Assembly (NCBI RefSeq): GCF_013778455.1
Contig: NZ_JACEHE010000029.1
Span: forward strand, 27,276 to 91,275
Length of the DNA stretch: 64,000 bases
Source: Streptomyces himalayensis subsp. himalayensis
GTDB lineage: Bacteria > Actinomycetota > Actinomycetes > Streptomycetales > Streptomycetaceae
Direction of reading: 5' to 3'
Part shown: in pieces, positions 1-9,025 of the stretch
How positions within the stretch are numbered: the stretch's first letter is position 1
Layout of the letters: the number at the start of each line of letters is the position of its first letter
The notes under the pieces: generated by a model
What the model was told of the DNA's origin: nothing
Database searches by the model: none
What the model saw: only the letters and a program-made list of their open reading frames with translations
Translations under genes and position numbers: made by a program

Positions 1-128
1 CACTGCCCTCGGTCCACGCGCACGACACGGCCGGGCAGCAGGCCCTGCTCGCCGTATGGGGCGAATTCGGCCGCCCAGTCGGCATCCCAGCCGTAGCGGA
101 CGAGAGTTGAGAAAACGGTCTTCTTCAA
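1..128 (-). CDS. rsgA: RsgA-like ribosome small subunit GTPase, N-terminus only
   Basis: The first 42 codons of a gene that runs off the left edge. The visible protein contains RYGWDADWAAEFAPYGEQG followed by LLPGRVVRVDRGQC. That is the characteristic N-terminus of actinobacterial RsgA (YjeQ/EngC), a circularly permuted GTPase acting in 30S subunit maturation; the part seen leads into its OB fold. The GTPase and zinc domains lie outside the window. I chose the TTG at 128 because GAAGGG sits 6-7 nt upstream and no other start in frame has a ribosome binding site. The alternative is an upstream start, but the match begins here. It is assigned by sequence recognition of the family N-terminus only. 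Confidence 0.75.
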   Translation of the reverse strand, partial: MKKTVFSTLVRYGWDADWAAEFAPYGEQGLLPGRVVRVDRGQ

Positions 129-341
129 GGGGAACCCTTCGAAGGGTGGCCCCGGCACACGCGCACAGGCGTGGGAGAGGAAAGAGGTCAGCCGGAGACC
201 ACGGAGGTGGAATGGATGAACTTCCGGATGCGGGCAGCGCCCATCGCAACGACAGCCATCAGTCACACCTCCCGTTCTTCACTCGAGCCGACGACAGCGG
301 CCAACGGCCAACGGCCACGATTGCTCGGCCTACCCTAGAGA

Positions 342-372
342 GATGGCGTGCTCGAGCGCCATCGGTTTTTTT
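342..372 (+). terminator. Orphan rho-independent terminator
   Basis: GATGGCG (342-348) pairs with CGCCATC (357-363) across an 8-nt loop and is followed by GG and seven T residues (366-372). A stem with a T-run is uncommon in such GC-rich DNA. It points along the + strand, where I see no gene ending. The rest of the gap 129-567 shows no convincing coding sequence; it should hold the rsgA promoter. Confidence 0.5.
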
Positions 373-567
373 CGGCCCTCCGACGCCTCGTACCGCCGAA
401 CTGCGCACCCGGACAGGCGACGCGCGGAACCACCGCACACATTCCTGCTGTCTCACTCCGCACGCACGTCGCATTCAATCTGCCACGGCTGGGCCAGAGC
501 CTGCCTCGCCGCCGAGTGGTTCTGCCATTTCACTGACGTCCCTCTCTCGCTCGACCCGCTCAGCGGC

Positions 568-1287
568 TCACAGCGTTCGGCGCACGCCCGCCTGGCGTTC
601 GAGATTGCGCAGCTGCACGGCCAGATCCCCTTCCACCGCCTCGTGCGCCGGGCCCCGACGTCCGACGGGCAGGACCTCCTCGCCCCGCATGTCCTCCAGC
701 ATGAGCGCGAACGCGGCATACATGGCCACGCCCCCGAGGAGCAGACCGAGAGCCCCGGACACATAGCCGACCCATGTGGCACCGGTGAGGTTGAACAGCG
801 ACGCCACTGCGAAACGTGGCACGGCCACGCACAGCACGAACCACATCGCGCGCTTGCGGTGCGCGACGGTCGCCATCAGCAGGGCAAAAACGGCGAACAC
901 CAGGTTGAGCACCCCGAGCACCTCGGTGCCGGACGGCGGTTCGAGGGCCAGCACCAGCGAACTCGCCAACCAGGTCCCGGAGAAACACGCCATGAGAGAC
1001 GCCGCGAGCACGTCCCTCGCCCCGAAAGCCAGGATGCTCACGATCAGTTGGAGGACGAAAGCCGGCAGGATCGTCAGGGCGACCGCCCTGTGGGCGTCGT
1101 CACCGAAGACGCCCAGTTGCATGCCGCCGACGATGACGGATGCGATCGCCACCGCGAAGAATCCGACCGGCATCGGGGATGCGATGGGATGGAGGTTGAT
1201 ACGGGTCATCGGACGCAGGTCCGGTTCGAAATGCCGACCTGGCGGCTTGGCCCGCTCCGGGGATGAATCGGTAGTAGTGCTGCTCAT
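568..1287 (-). CDS. GPR1/FUN34/YaaH-family membrane protein (putative acetate/succinate transporter)
   Basis: A protein of 239 residues. A polar N-terminal tail of about 35 residues is followed by six hydrophobic segments. The first contains SPMPVGFFAVAIASVIVGG, which resembles the conserved N-terminal segment of the GPR1/FUN34/YaaH (AceTr) family. Members move acetate or succinate across the plasma membrane; the substrate here is inferred. The start at 1287 (ATG) has AGGAGAGAGG just upstream. The open frame continues further upstream, but that extension overlaps a pseudogene remnant and lacks a ribosome binding site. It stands alone, with pseudogene DNA upstream and the rsgA promoter gap downstream. 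The C-terminus is longer and more charged than in the shortest members. Confidence 0.72.
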   Translation of the reverse strand: MSSTTTDSSPERAKPPGRHFEPDLRPMTRINLHPIASPMPVGFFAVAIASVIVGGMQLGVFGDDAHRAVALTILPAFVLQLIVSILAFGARDVLAASLMACFSGTWLASSLVLALEPPSGTEVLGVLNLVFAVFALLMATVAHRKRAMWFVLCVAVPRFAVASLFNLTGATWVGYVSGALGLLLGGVAMYAAFALMLEDMRGEEVLPVGRRGPAHEAVEGDLAVQLRNLERQAGVRRTL

Positions 1288-1329
1288 GGTTACCTCTCTC
1301 CTGTGTGCCGTGCTTTCAGGGTGCGGGAT

Positions 1330-1495
1330 ATGTTCAACGCGACCGTGGGTATACGGCGCTCGGCAAACCGTTTCGCTGCCCGGCCGCCGATGCCCGGGAT
1401 TCACTGACCCTTGGGGTGCGTCCGGCCTGCTCCTTCAGCGTTGCCAGTGCCTGCCTTAGCGGGGGGACGCCGTCCCCAGCGCAGTTGCGGGCCCG
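1330..1495 (-). pseudogene. Remnant of YtcJ-type amidohydrolase
   Basis: The minus strand encodes, in different frames, DGVPPLRQALATLKEQAGRTP and then FAERRIPTVALN. The intact amidohydrolase at 28954-30831 has DGVPTLRQGLAMLREQAARTP and FAERRLPTVAELN in the same order and at similar spacing. At least two frameshifts separate the pieces, and both flanks are lost, so only about 55 codons of a roughly 625-codon gene survive. The order and strand fit a decayed paralogue of the 28-36 kb cluster. Similarity was judged by eye. Confidence 0.7.
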
Positions 1496-2089
1496 ACGGC
1501 ACCTTGCGTCTGCGCCATGCCCGCGATCGGCATGCTGGTCATGTGGCTCACCTTCGGTGGAATCGTCGGGCCCGAGACGCGCCCCTGCTTCCCTCGGTAC
1601 GAATGCACCGTAAGCGCGTGCGGCAGTACCCGTTTTGTCAGCAGCGCACAATGCGTTGACCGTGGGAGCACTCCACCTCAACCACACGACTGCACCACAT
1701 CACCTGAAAGTCGCCGCCCGACCCGGAGCCTGGGTCGACATCCTCGAGCCACATCAACGACGCTGGTCCGGCGGGCCGGTCGCTTCTTGCCTCACGGCGC
1801 CCTGTGCGGTTCCGGTACTGCACAGCAACGGACGTGCCCTTCTGCTCCCGGCATTTCTGCCTGTGTTTCTGCCTGGAGACCGAAGCGGTCCGCTGCTTGG
1901 CTGTTCAGTGCGGGCGGGAACCCGGGCCTCACTGAAGCGGTCCGGTTGCGGTCCAGCGAGGTCGCTGCCCGTACGACGAGCCGTCCGGCCCTGCCGGACA
2001 CCGGCCGCCGCCTTCCGGGGAGGTGCAGCCGTCCGTCCCGTTCCCGTCCGTTGCAGCCCCGGAGTCACTTCCCCTGAGGGGAGAGCAAC
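1496..2089. other. Gene-free stretch upstream of AraC regulator
   Basis: About 590 bases without a credible gene. Open frames here lack ribosome binding sites and family similarity. It holds the direct repeat at 1854-1877 listed separately and a further element GCTGCTTGGCTG near 1892 that is also present upstream of the paralogous regulator. The long leader resembles that of the second cassette. Confidence 0.6.
1854..1877. promoter_or_regulatory. Direct repeat, candidate AraC operator (copy 1)
   Basis: Two copies of TTTCTGCCTG spaced by TG (12-bp period) lie about 213 bp before the TTG start of the AraC gene. The same double repeat lies 222 bp before the paralogous regulator at 12241. Both are followed by GCTGCTTGGCTG. 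Two direct half-sites are what an AraC-family activator would bind; the role is inferred. Confidence 0.45.
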
Positions 2090-3160
2090 TTGAGCTTGGT
2101 GTTGACGACCGCCTCCGTGCCGGACCGGGACAAGGTCTCGTACTGGAACGATGCGGTGAGCAGGACGCTGGTGCCGATGACGGTCGCCCCGCGGGGCGAC
2201 GGCCCGTTCGACGGCCGGATCGCCACCGACCGCTTCGGGTATCTCCAGGTCTCCACCATGGAGGCCGACGCGGAGCGGGTCAGCCGCACCCCGGCGCTGA
2301 TCGCCCGATCGTGCGAGGCGCTGGTGGCGGTCGGTGTCCAGATATCTGGCACGGCCACCTTCATCCAGGACGGCCGGCGGTCCGAGGTGGGCGAGGGAGA
2401 CCTGGTGGTGTACGACACGACCCGGCCGTACTCCTTCGACTATCCGCAGCGGTTCGCCACGCACGTCTTCCAACTGCCCCGCCGCACGCTGGGTGTGCCG
2501 GACAGCGACATCCGGCAGGTCACGGGCAACGCCATCGGCACCGGGGACGGCTTCGGCGCGATGCTGCTCCCGTTCCTGGCGACCCTGGCCTCCTCGGCCG
2601 ACGGCTACCCGCCGGCCGTCGCGAACCGGCTGGCCGGCAATGTCGTCGACCTGTTCGCCACCCTGATCGCCGAGCGAGCCCACCCGGGCGGTACGGACCC
2701 GGACACCGCCCGCAGCCACCTGCTGCTGCGCGTCCGCGACCACATCAACCGGAACCTGGGCGACCCGGACCTGTCGCCGGAGACTATCGCCCAGACGCAC
2801 CGGATCTCCGTCCGGTACCTGCACCGGCTGTTCGAAGGCGAGGGGACCACCGTCAGCCGGCTCATCCAGCAACGGCGCCTGGAGGAGTGCAGCCGTGAAC
2901 TGGCCCGCCGCGGCAGGACAGCCCCCACCGTGTCCGCCGTGGCCCAGCGGTGGGGCTTCGTCAACCCCGCCCACTTCAGCCGGGCCTTCCGCGCCGCCTA
3001 CGGCGTCTCCCCCCGTGAATGGCGCACCCTGCGCACCGCCCAGGAAGACGGCGGGCGGTCCCCGGCTGTCACCGCGGCGCCCGGGACCGTCCCAAAGGCC
3101 GCGGCCGATGTCCACGGTGCCGACCGGCCGGTGGCTGACCTCCCGTCGTCCAGCGGGTAA
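2090..3160 (+). CDS. AraC-family transcriptional regulator, cassette copy 1
   Basis: A protein of 356 residues. The N-terminal 200 residues match the AraC-binding-like domain of NphR/FeaR-type regulators (start LTTASVPDRDKVSYWNDAVS, later VYDTTRPYSFDYPQRF). The C-terminal 100 residues hold two helix-turn-helix motifs, with ISVRYLHRLFEGEGTTV and WGFVNPAHFSRAFR as recognition regions. TTG at 2090 is the start because GAGGGGAG precedes it and the paralogue at 12241 begins identically. A disordered tail of about 40 residues is absent from the paralogue. The hydrolase starts 157 bp downstream on the same strand, so it is the probable target together with autoregulation through the repeats at 1854-1877. 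The effector is unknown. Confidence 0.88.
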   Translation: MSLVLTTASVPDRDKVSYWNDAVSRTLVPMTVAPRGDGPFDGRIATDRFGYLQVSTMEADAERVSRTPALIARSCEALVAVGVQISGTATFIQDGRRSEVGEGDLVVYDTTRPYSFDYPQRFATHVFQLPRRTLGVPDSDIRQVTGNAIGTGDGFGAMLLPFLATLASSADGYPPAVANRLAGNVVDLFATLIAERAHPGGTDPDTARSHLLLRVRDHINRNLGDPDLSPETIAQTHRISVRYLHRLFEGEGTTVSRLIQQRRLEECSRELARRGRTAPTVSAVAQRWGFVNPAHFSRAFRAAYGVSPREWRTLRTAQEDGGRSPAVTAAPGTVPKAAADVHGADRPVADLPSSSG

Positions 3161-3317
3161 GGTCCCCGCTCAGAGCCGTGCGGGCCGTCCTGTGCCTGCG
3201 GCGGCAGTGCCCCGGCCCGGCAGCCGCAGCATCGCGTTCCGCCGCTCGACCAGGCACCCGGTGCACCGAACAACCCTTTCGCTTCAGGCCCCCTCGGCCC
3301 TCTCAGCAGGAGACCGT

Positions 3318-4313
3318 GTGACCGACTTCGTCCCTATTTCCGTTCGGCACCCGGTCCTGGACCGCCCCACCCGAGCATTCGTGACCCGGCACACTTGCCC
3401 ACCGTCGGCGCACGACCCGGACGTGGAAGAGGCCCGGCTGGACTTTGCGCGTCTCCACGGGAAGGACGACCCCGAGCCTCTCGACGAGGAGGCCACCTCC
3501 ACGGAGTGGTTCGCACTGCCGGGCGGACCGACCGGGCATGTGCGGGTGCAGGTGGTCAAGCCCACCGGCAGCGTCGGCGAGATTCCCGTAGTGCTGTTCC
3601 TGCACGGGTTCGGCTGGGTACTGGGAGACGCCACCACGTACGAGCGCCTGGTACGCGCGTTCGCCCTCGGCACGGACGCGGCCGTGGTCTTCGTCGACTA
3701 CGAGCGCGCCCCCGAGGCGCGCTACCCGGTCGCCGTCGAGCAGTGCTACGCGGTCGCGAAGTGGATCTCCGAACAAGGCGGCGAAATCGGCCTCGACGGA
3801 AGCCGGATGGCCGCCGTGGGCGACTCGGCGGGCGGCAACCTGGTGGCAGCGCTGACCCTGCTCGCCAAGGAGCGCGGAGGGGTGCAGCTGCTGCAGCAGG
3901 TGCTGCTCTGCCCGGTCACCGACGCCGACTTCGACACCCCCTCGTACCAGGAGTTCGCCAAGGGCTACTTCCTGGGCCGCGAGACCATGCGCTGGTTCTG
4001 GGACCAGTACCTCCCCGACGTACGGCAGCGCAGCGAGGCCACCGCATCACCGCTGCAGGCCTCCCTGGAGCAGCTCACCGGACTCCCCCCGGCACTGGTG
4101 GTCACCAGCGAGGCCGACGTGGTACGCGACGAGGGTGAGGCCTACGCGGCGAAGCTCCGTGCGGCCGGCGTGGCGGTGGTCTCCATGCGCTACCACGGGA
4201 CGATCCACGGCTTCATGGTGCTCGATCCACTGCGCGACACCGACGCCGCCCACGCCGCCCTCGTCCAGGCCCTCGACACCGTGCACGTCGCCCTGCACCG
4301 GCACCGCAGCTGA
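3318..4313 (+). CDS. HSL-type alpha/beta hydrolase, cassette copy 1
   Basis: A cytoplasmic esterase/lipase-like protein of 331 residues. The oxyanion motif is HGFGW from residue 96 (family HGGGW). The nucleophile elbow GDSAGG places Ser170, and Asp267 in SEADVVRDEGE and His297 in IHGF complete the triad. The GTG at 3318 follows AGCAGGAGA. It hydrolyses an ester or related bond; the substrate cannot be read from the sequence. From about residue 136 to the end it is almost identical, at DNA level too, to the hydrolase at 13519-14514, while the first 130 residues and the upstream AraC gene are clearly diverged. A third relative lies at 31279. Confidence 0.88.
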   Translation: MTDFVPISVRHPVLDRPTRAFVTRHTCPPSAHDPDVEEARLDFARLHGKDDPEPLDEEATSTEWFALPGGPTGHVRVQVVKPTGSVGEIPVVLFLHGFGWVLGDATTYERLVRAFALGTDAAVVFVDYERAPEARYPVAVEQCYAVAKWISEQGGEIGLDGSRMAAVGDSAGGNLVAALTLLAKERGGVQLLQQVLLCPVTDADFDTPSYQEFAKGYFLGRETMRWFWDQYLPDVRQRSEATASPLQASLEQLTGLPPALVVTSEADVVRDEGEAYAAKLRAAGVAVVSMRYHGTIHGFMVLDPLRDTDAAHAALVQALDTVHVALHRHRS

Positions 4314-4786
4314 CTCCTTCCGCTCCGGGACAGGTGCATGGAGGTGCGCCCAGGGCACATCCCCCGTGCGAGCAGGCAGGTGCCGCCGCCCGTACCGGGT
4401 CGGCTTGAGGTGCGGCTGATCCTTCTGCCGGTGACACCATCGCGCTGACATTCCGTCAGCGGCGGCATCCCAAGCCGTAGCCGGAGCGCACCCTGCCGAC
4501 ACCGGCGCATATCCGACCGCCCCGGCACCGCTTCAGCGCAGCGGCCGGTCCGCTCTGCGCAGGAAAGCACCGCTTGCCGGACGGCCGCCCGCGTCGGCGG
4601 ACGATCGCGCAAAGCCGTCAGTGACACGAAGTCATGGACCAGGTCGGGAAACAGGCCGCGACGCAGCGCAGCTGATCGACACTGCTCCGTCGTCCCACGT
4701 CACGTCGGCCTCCGCGATGATCGCCAGGGCCGGCGACAGCCCCACGGGATGCCGAACCCAGGGCACATCGCGGCGGCAGACGTTCC
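4314..4786. other. Gene-free stretch between convergent genes
   Basis: 473 bases between the stops of two convergent genes. Open frames present lack ribosome binding sites and recognisable similarity, and I saw no clear terminator hairpin. It is probably eroded sequence left by rearrangement. Confidence 0.5.
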
Positions 4787-7045
4787 TCACTCGGAGGGGA
4801 GCGAGTCCAGAAGCTTCTGCACGGTCTTCAGCTCGGTGCCGTCGGCCGCGTCGCCGAAGGCGAGGGCCTGACGGAGGCAGGAGCGGGCTTCCTCGGCTTC
4901 CCCCAGTTCGATCAGGGCCTCTCCCAGAGCCAGTAGCGCTTCGGCCTCCCTGTGGGGAACGCCGATGCGGTTGAACTGGACCTGGGCATTGCGATAGTGG
5001 TCGGCGGCCTCGCGCCACCGCCCCAGGGCGGCGCAGTCTTGACCGAGAGCCTCGGTCGCAGTGGCGCGAAAATGGCCGGCGGCATGCCCGCTCACCGGGC
5101 AGTTGGGCGCATCGAGGAAGGCGATGACGCGCTCGTGCCGGGCCAGGGCTTCCTCGCCACGGCCGAGGTCGCGCAGGATGCCTCCGGACATGCCCATAGC
5201 GTCGATCCAGCCCTCGTACTCAGCGACGGCTTCGAACAGGTCGGCGGCGGCGCGGGCCTTGTCGAAGCCCTCCTGGACCTCGCCGAGCTGCCGGTGAGGC
5301 CATACCGCATAGACCAGTGCCCAGCCCTGCTGAGAGGCGTCCTGGGCGCGGCGGGCGCATTCCAGCGCCTCGTCGGCCCGTTCGATGCCTTCGCGGTACC
5401 TGTGCTCGCAGCGGCCCAGAACAACGGAGTAGTAGTTCAGGTGGACGGCCTGCAGGTAGGGGTCGTCGAGTGCGGCAGCGGCTTCGCTCGACAGGCGGAA
5501 GACCTCAGGCCAGTGCCCCCAATAGAGCGATACGTGGTAATACCACTCCATGGCATCGGCGGTCTCCACAACCCGGGTGTGCTCACCCCGACGGGCGGCG
5601 CTGCGCAGCGCGGCGAGCCAGGCAAAGGCCTCGCTCTCCAGCCAGGCCCGGGCCTGTTCGACGGTCTCCAGCGGGACCAGGCCCTGCCAGGAGGACGGCG
5701 GCGCCCCGTACCCGGGCTTGTACCAGCGGCCGGCTACTGCGGCGGTGTCCAGCAGCCAGGTCCGCAGCCGGTCCTCGGCCACTTCCTGCTCTCCGGGTTC
5801 CTCCTCCCGGGACAGCCGGGCACGGGCGAACAGCCGTAGCAAGTCGTGCAGTTGGTAGCGGCCGGTGAAGGTGGCCTGGAGCAGCCCGGCCTCGACCAAC
5901 TCCTCCATCACGTCCTCGGCCTCGAAGATCCCGGTCGCGGTCAGGGCTGCGCCGTAGGCGGCGGTCATGTCCGGCCCCGGAACCAGGCTCAGCAGCCGCA
6001 GCATCCGCGCGGCCTGGGCGGTCAGCTGCCGGTAGGACAGTTCGAATGCCGCTTCCACGCGCACATCGCCGGCAGCGAGCGCACCCAGGCGACGCTCCTC
6101 GTCGGCCAGACGACCGACCAGGTGGTCAACACTCCACCCCGACCGGACCGTAAGCCAGTTCCCCGCCACCCGCAAAGCCAACGGCAGACGCCCGCACAGC
6201 TCCGCCACCCGCGCCACAGCCTCAGCTTCCGCGTCCGCCCGCTCCGCGCCCAGGATCCGACGTAGCAACTCCACCGCCTCCGCCTGCGCCATCTCCGACA
6301 GCGCCAGGCGGTCGACATCCTCCAGGCCAGTCAACGGGCGCCGGCTGGTGACCAGCACCAGACTCCGCCCGCCCGCAGGCAGCAACGGACGCACCTGCCC
6401 CTCATCACGGGCGTTGTCCAACACCACCAGACACCGGCGCTCACCCAACAGCGCCCGCAACAGCCCCGCACGACCCTGCGCATCCTCCTGCGACAACCGG
6501 CGGTCCGACACCCCCAGGGCCTTCAGCAACTTCAACAGCGCCTCGCCCGGGTCCACAGGGCCCTCCACCCCGTGCAGGTCCACCACAAAACACCCGTCAG
6601 GGAACTCCTCCGCCAGATCCGCCGCCGCCTTCAGCGCCAGCGTCGTCTTCCCACACCCCGGAGGACCCGAGACGACCGCCACCGACATTCCCACGCCGAC
6701 GCGGGCCCGCTCCGCAGCCTCCCTCAGTCGGGCGAGTTCCAGACCGCGACCCGTGAAGTCCCCCACCGATCGCGGCGGCACAGCCGTCCCCGCCACGGCC
6801 ACCGCACGCGTCGGACGCGCCGCCCGCGCTGCGGCCAGCAGCGCCTCCCGCTCCGCATCCGCCAGCCCCAGCCCCTCCGCCAGCGCCACCACCGTACGCC
6901 GCTGCGGAACCCGACTACGCCCCCGCTCCATATCGCCGATCGCCCGGACACTCACACCCGACGCCTCAGCCAACTCCTCCATCGTCAAACGGCCCCGCTG
7001 CCGCAGACCACGCAGAGCAACCCCGAACGATTTCTCCCCGCCCAC
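4787..7045 (-). CDS. XRE-type HTH, NB-ARC ATPase and TPR regulator
   Basis: A protein of 752 residues in three parts. Residues 8-62 form an XRE-type helix-turn-helix (LRGLRQRGRLTMEELAEASG). Residues about 95-370 form an NB-ARC/STAND NTPase with Walker A GPPGCGKT at 127-134, Walker B RCLVVLDNA and a sensor VTSRRPL. Residues from about 480 onward are tetratricopeptide-like helices (REAADHYRNAQVQFNRIGV). The layout is common in Streptomyces regulators related to AfsR but with an XRE instead of a SARP DNA-binding domain. I chose GTG 7045 because GGGAGGG lies just upstream; an ATG 129 nt further up overlaps low-quality sequence. It is monocistronic and its targets are unknown. Confidence 0.85.
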   Translation of the reverse strand: MGGEKSFGVALRGLRQRGRLTMEELAEASGVSVRAIGDMERGRSRVPQRRTVVALAEGLGLADAEREALLAAARAARPTRAVAVAGTAVPPRSVGDFTGRGLELARLREAAERARVGVGMSVAVVSGPPGCGKTTLALKAAADLAEEFPDGCFVVDLHGVEGPVDPGEALLKLLKALGVSDRRLSQEDAQGRAGLLRALLGERRCLVVLDNARDEGQVRPLLPAGGRSLVLVTSRRPLTGLEDVDRLALSEMAQAEAVELLRRILGAERADAEAEAVARVAELCGRLPLALRVAGNWLTVRSGWSVDHLVGRLADEERRLGALAAGDVRVEAAFELSYRQLTAQAARMLRLLSLVPGPDMTAAYGAALTATGIFEAEDVMEELVEAGLLQATFTGRYQLHDLLRLFARARLSREEEPGEQEVAEDRLRTWLLDTAAVAGRWYKPGYGAPPSSWQGLVPLETVEQARAWLESEAFAWLAALRSAARRGEHTRVVETADAMEWYYHVSLYWGHWPEVFRLSSEAAAALDDPYLQAVHLNYYSVVLGRCEHRYREGIERADEALECARRAQDASQQGWALVYAVWPHRQLGEVQEGFDKARAAADLFEAVAEYEGWIDAMGMSGGILRDLGRGEEALARHERVIAFLDAPNCPVSGHAAGHFRATATEALGQDCAALGRWREAADHYRNAQVQFNRIGVPHREAEALLALGEALIELGEAEEARSCLRQALAFGDAADGTELKTVQKLLDSLPSE

Positions 7046-7199
7046 AGACCCTCCCCGTCCTCCCCCGACAGACGGAAGAGTACGGCGTGTTTTTGCAGGC
7101 CATAGCCTCAGGGCGGCAATAGCAGCCCCCGGAACGCCTCTCCGCTCCCGACACACCCACTGAAATGCCGACATTGCTCAACCGACCGCACCCCGCCCG

Positions 7200-7433
7200 C
7201 CGCCCCACGCGGTGACCACGGCCGCCGGCAGCGCCGACTGGATCCCGGTGGCCAGACCCCGGCGCCGGGGAGAGGGCGCCAGTTGGCGGGCACGCAGGCC
7301 GGTACGGGCACTCGCCCCCGACGAGTCCCGCCTCCACCGCGACCACGTTCAGCCCGGGCCTCGACCAAGGGGCCCGCGACGTACTTCCGCCCGGCCCCGG
7401 GCCGACCACGACCACGTCCGTCTGCTCTCTCAC
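7200..7433 (-). pseudogene. Remnant of FAD/NAD disulfide oxidoreductase
   Basis: Starting at a GTG (7433) behind GGAGGAG, the minus strand reads REQTDVVVVGPGPGGS, then LNVVAVEAGLVGGECPY. It lines up with SEQADVVVVGLGPGGE and LDVVGVEAELVGGECPY of the intact enzyme at 34430-35797. After GECPY the frame is lost and only scattered similarity remains. The FAD-binding beta-alpha-beta motif survives, but the redox cysteine pair and everything downstream are gone. The region above the start (to about 7550) also resembles the promoter of the intact gene. Confidence 0.78.
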
Positions 7434-7525
7434 GCCCGTCGCCCTCCTCCGCTGTCGGCTCGCCTGTCCGATACAGGAGCGGCCGCGCGTCGGCCGTAGG
7501 GCGGTGCCCCGTGCGCCAACGCGTC

Positions 7526-7536
7526 CGTCAGCGCAC
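7526..7536. promoter_or_regulatory. Relic of operator half-site
   Basis: CGTCAGCGCAC, 93 bp upstream of the pseudogene start, corresponds to CGCCAGCGCAC at 35879-35889, 82 bp upstream of the intact oxidoreductase. Neighbouring bases are also conserved. It shows that the duplication included the promoter. Confidence 0.4.
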
Positions 7537-7570
7537 GAGGCCTTACCCGGGAACACACCGTCGTACGAGG

Positions 7571-8407
7571 TCACTTCTCCAGGAAGGCGAGGAGTGCTGC
7601 GTTGACCTCCTCCGCGTGGGTCCACAACAGGCCGTGCGGGGCGCCCTCGACCTCCACGTAGTCGGCCGATGGGAGCGCCCGGTGGAACGGCCGCGCGGTT
7701 CCCTCGGCGGGCAGGATCCGGTCGGCCGTGCCGTGCAGGATCAGGGCCGGCACGTCGATGGCCGGGATGTCGGACCGGAAGTCGGTGTACCAGGTCGACG
7801 GCGCGGCGGCGGCGGCGAAGAAGCCGCCGCCCGCCGCGACGTTCCAGCTGTTGCGGACCGCCTCCTCGCTGATCCTGGTGCCCAGGTTCTCGTCGAGGTT
7901 GTAGAAGTCCTTGAAGAAGTCGCTGTAGTACGCGTATCGGTCTGCCTTGACGGCCGCGACCACGCCGTCGAAGAACTCCTTCGGGGCGACCCCGTCCGGG
8001 TTGTCGTCGGTCTTGAGCAGGCAGGGCTCCAGCGAGGCCAGGAAAGCGACCTTGGCCACCCGGGCGGAGCCGTAGGCGGACACGTACCGGGCGACCTCGC
8101 CGGTGCCCATCGAGAACCCGACCAGGACGGCGTCCCGCAGGTCGAGGGTCTCCAGCACGGTGTTCAGGTCGGCCGCGAAGGTGTCGTAGTCGTAGCCGGT
8201 CGTCGGCTGGCTGGACTGCCCGAAACCGCGCCGGTCGTAGGTGATCACTCGGTAGCCCGCGTCGAGCAGCACGGCGCTCTGCCGCTCCCAGGAGTGGCCG
8301 TCGAGCGGGAAGCCGTGAATGAGGACGACCGGCTGCCCGGTTCCGTGATCCTCGTAATAGAGGTCGATGGTGGTGGAGTTCTCCTGACCCACATTGATGT
8401 ACGGCAA
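7571..8407 (-). CDS. Alpha/beta hydrolase, non-heme haloperoxidase family
   Basis: A protein of 278 residues, the usual length of cofactor-free chloroperoxidases and esterases. It opens with PYINVGQENSTTIDLYYEDHG, matching that family's N-terminus. HGFPLDGHSW supplies the oxyanion region, GFSMG places the nucleophile Ser99, LHGTADRILP holds the acid Asp, and GAPHGLLWTH holds the base His. Such enzymes hydrolyse esters and can make peracids or hypohalous acids from peroxide; the physiological reaction is unknown. TTG at 8407 was chosen because AAGGAA precedes it and family similarity starts there. The open frame upstream is an arginine-rich extension over a small GGCATGCGC repeat. It is divergent from the hydrolase at 9026. 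Confidence 0.88.
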   Translation of the reverse strand: MPYINVGQENSTTIDLYYEDHGTGQPVVLIHGFPLDGHSWERQSAVLLDAGYRVITYDRRGFGQSSQPTTGYDYDTFAADLNTVLETLDLRDAVLVGFSMGTGEVARYVSAYGSARVAKVAFLASLEPCLLKTDDNPDGVAPKEFFDGVVAAVKADRYAYYSDFFKDFYNLDENLGTRISEEAVRNSWNVAAGGGFFAAAAAPSTWYTDFRSDIPAIDVPALILHGTADRILPAEGTARPFHRALPSADYVEVEGAPHGLLWTHAEEVNAALLAFLEK

Positions 8408-9025
8408 GGGCTCATTCCTTCGTCCGAAGTGACTGGCAAGTGACCGGCGCGCGCAGGGCCGCACTCCGCCTCGATGAGGGCGGGCGCCGAACGGACGGCA
8501 TCGACCCATCGGCGGCCGACGCCGCGGCGTTCGCGGCATGCGCGGCATGCGCGGCACGAGATGTCATCACGCTAGGGCGAACGTCACGCCGCCTGTTGTC
8601 CTGGAGCGCACCGCTCATTGCCTGGAAGTGCCGGGAAACCGACGTGCCCGGCACACTGCCGCGCAAGGCCTTCAAAGGCGTCGTCGCCCGCGCCCCCGGA
8701 AAGCGCGGAAAGGCCAAACGTGGTGCACCGACAGGCAAGGTGCCTTCACCCGCCGCCCCTAATGTCCTGTGCGTGCCTGCGGCTCATCGCCCGGCTCGGA
8801 CACTGCTCGCGCCGGTCCGGCCCGGCGAAGCACCTCGACCCAGGCAACTGCCGCCCGGACAGTGTGCACCCGCGCGCCCCGCGCAATGCACTGAGCACGA
8901 GCCGCCCCAAGGCAGCCGGTCTGTGGCTCCGGGCGCCGCTCGCTCCGGACAGAGGCAGCGAATCCGACCCCGACCACCCGGCCGTCCATCGGCCGATCAC
9001 CACAACGTCAACAGGGAGTTGTGCC
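8408..9025. other. Divergent intergenic region between two hydrolases
   Basis: 618 bases with no credible gene. It must hold promoters for the genes starting at 8407 and 9026. I see CAGTGTGCAC (8860-8869) and TGCACTG (8887-8893). These resemble the TGCACTG repeats upstream of the related hydrolase at 31279, but the arrangement is less regular here. A 9-bp GCGGCATGC repeat occurs near 8535-8560. Confidence 0.45.

Noticed and set aside
56..1266. Long open frames on the + strand over the left end
   Set aside because: They are rich in Arg, Pro, Ser and His, lack ribosome binding sites and overlap the better supported minus-strand rsgA start and membrane protein gene.
1754..3115. 453-codon minus-strand open frame opposite the AraC gene
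   Set aside because: Composition (Gly, Arg, Asp, Val runs) is that of the antisense frame of a GC-rich gene; the AraC gene has domains and a paralogue with the same start.
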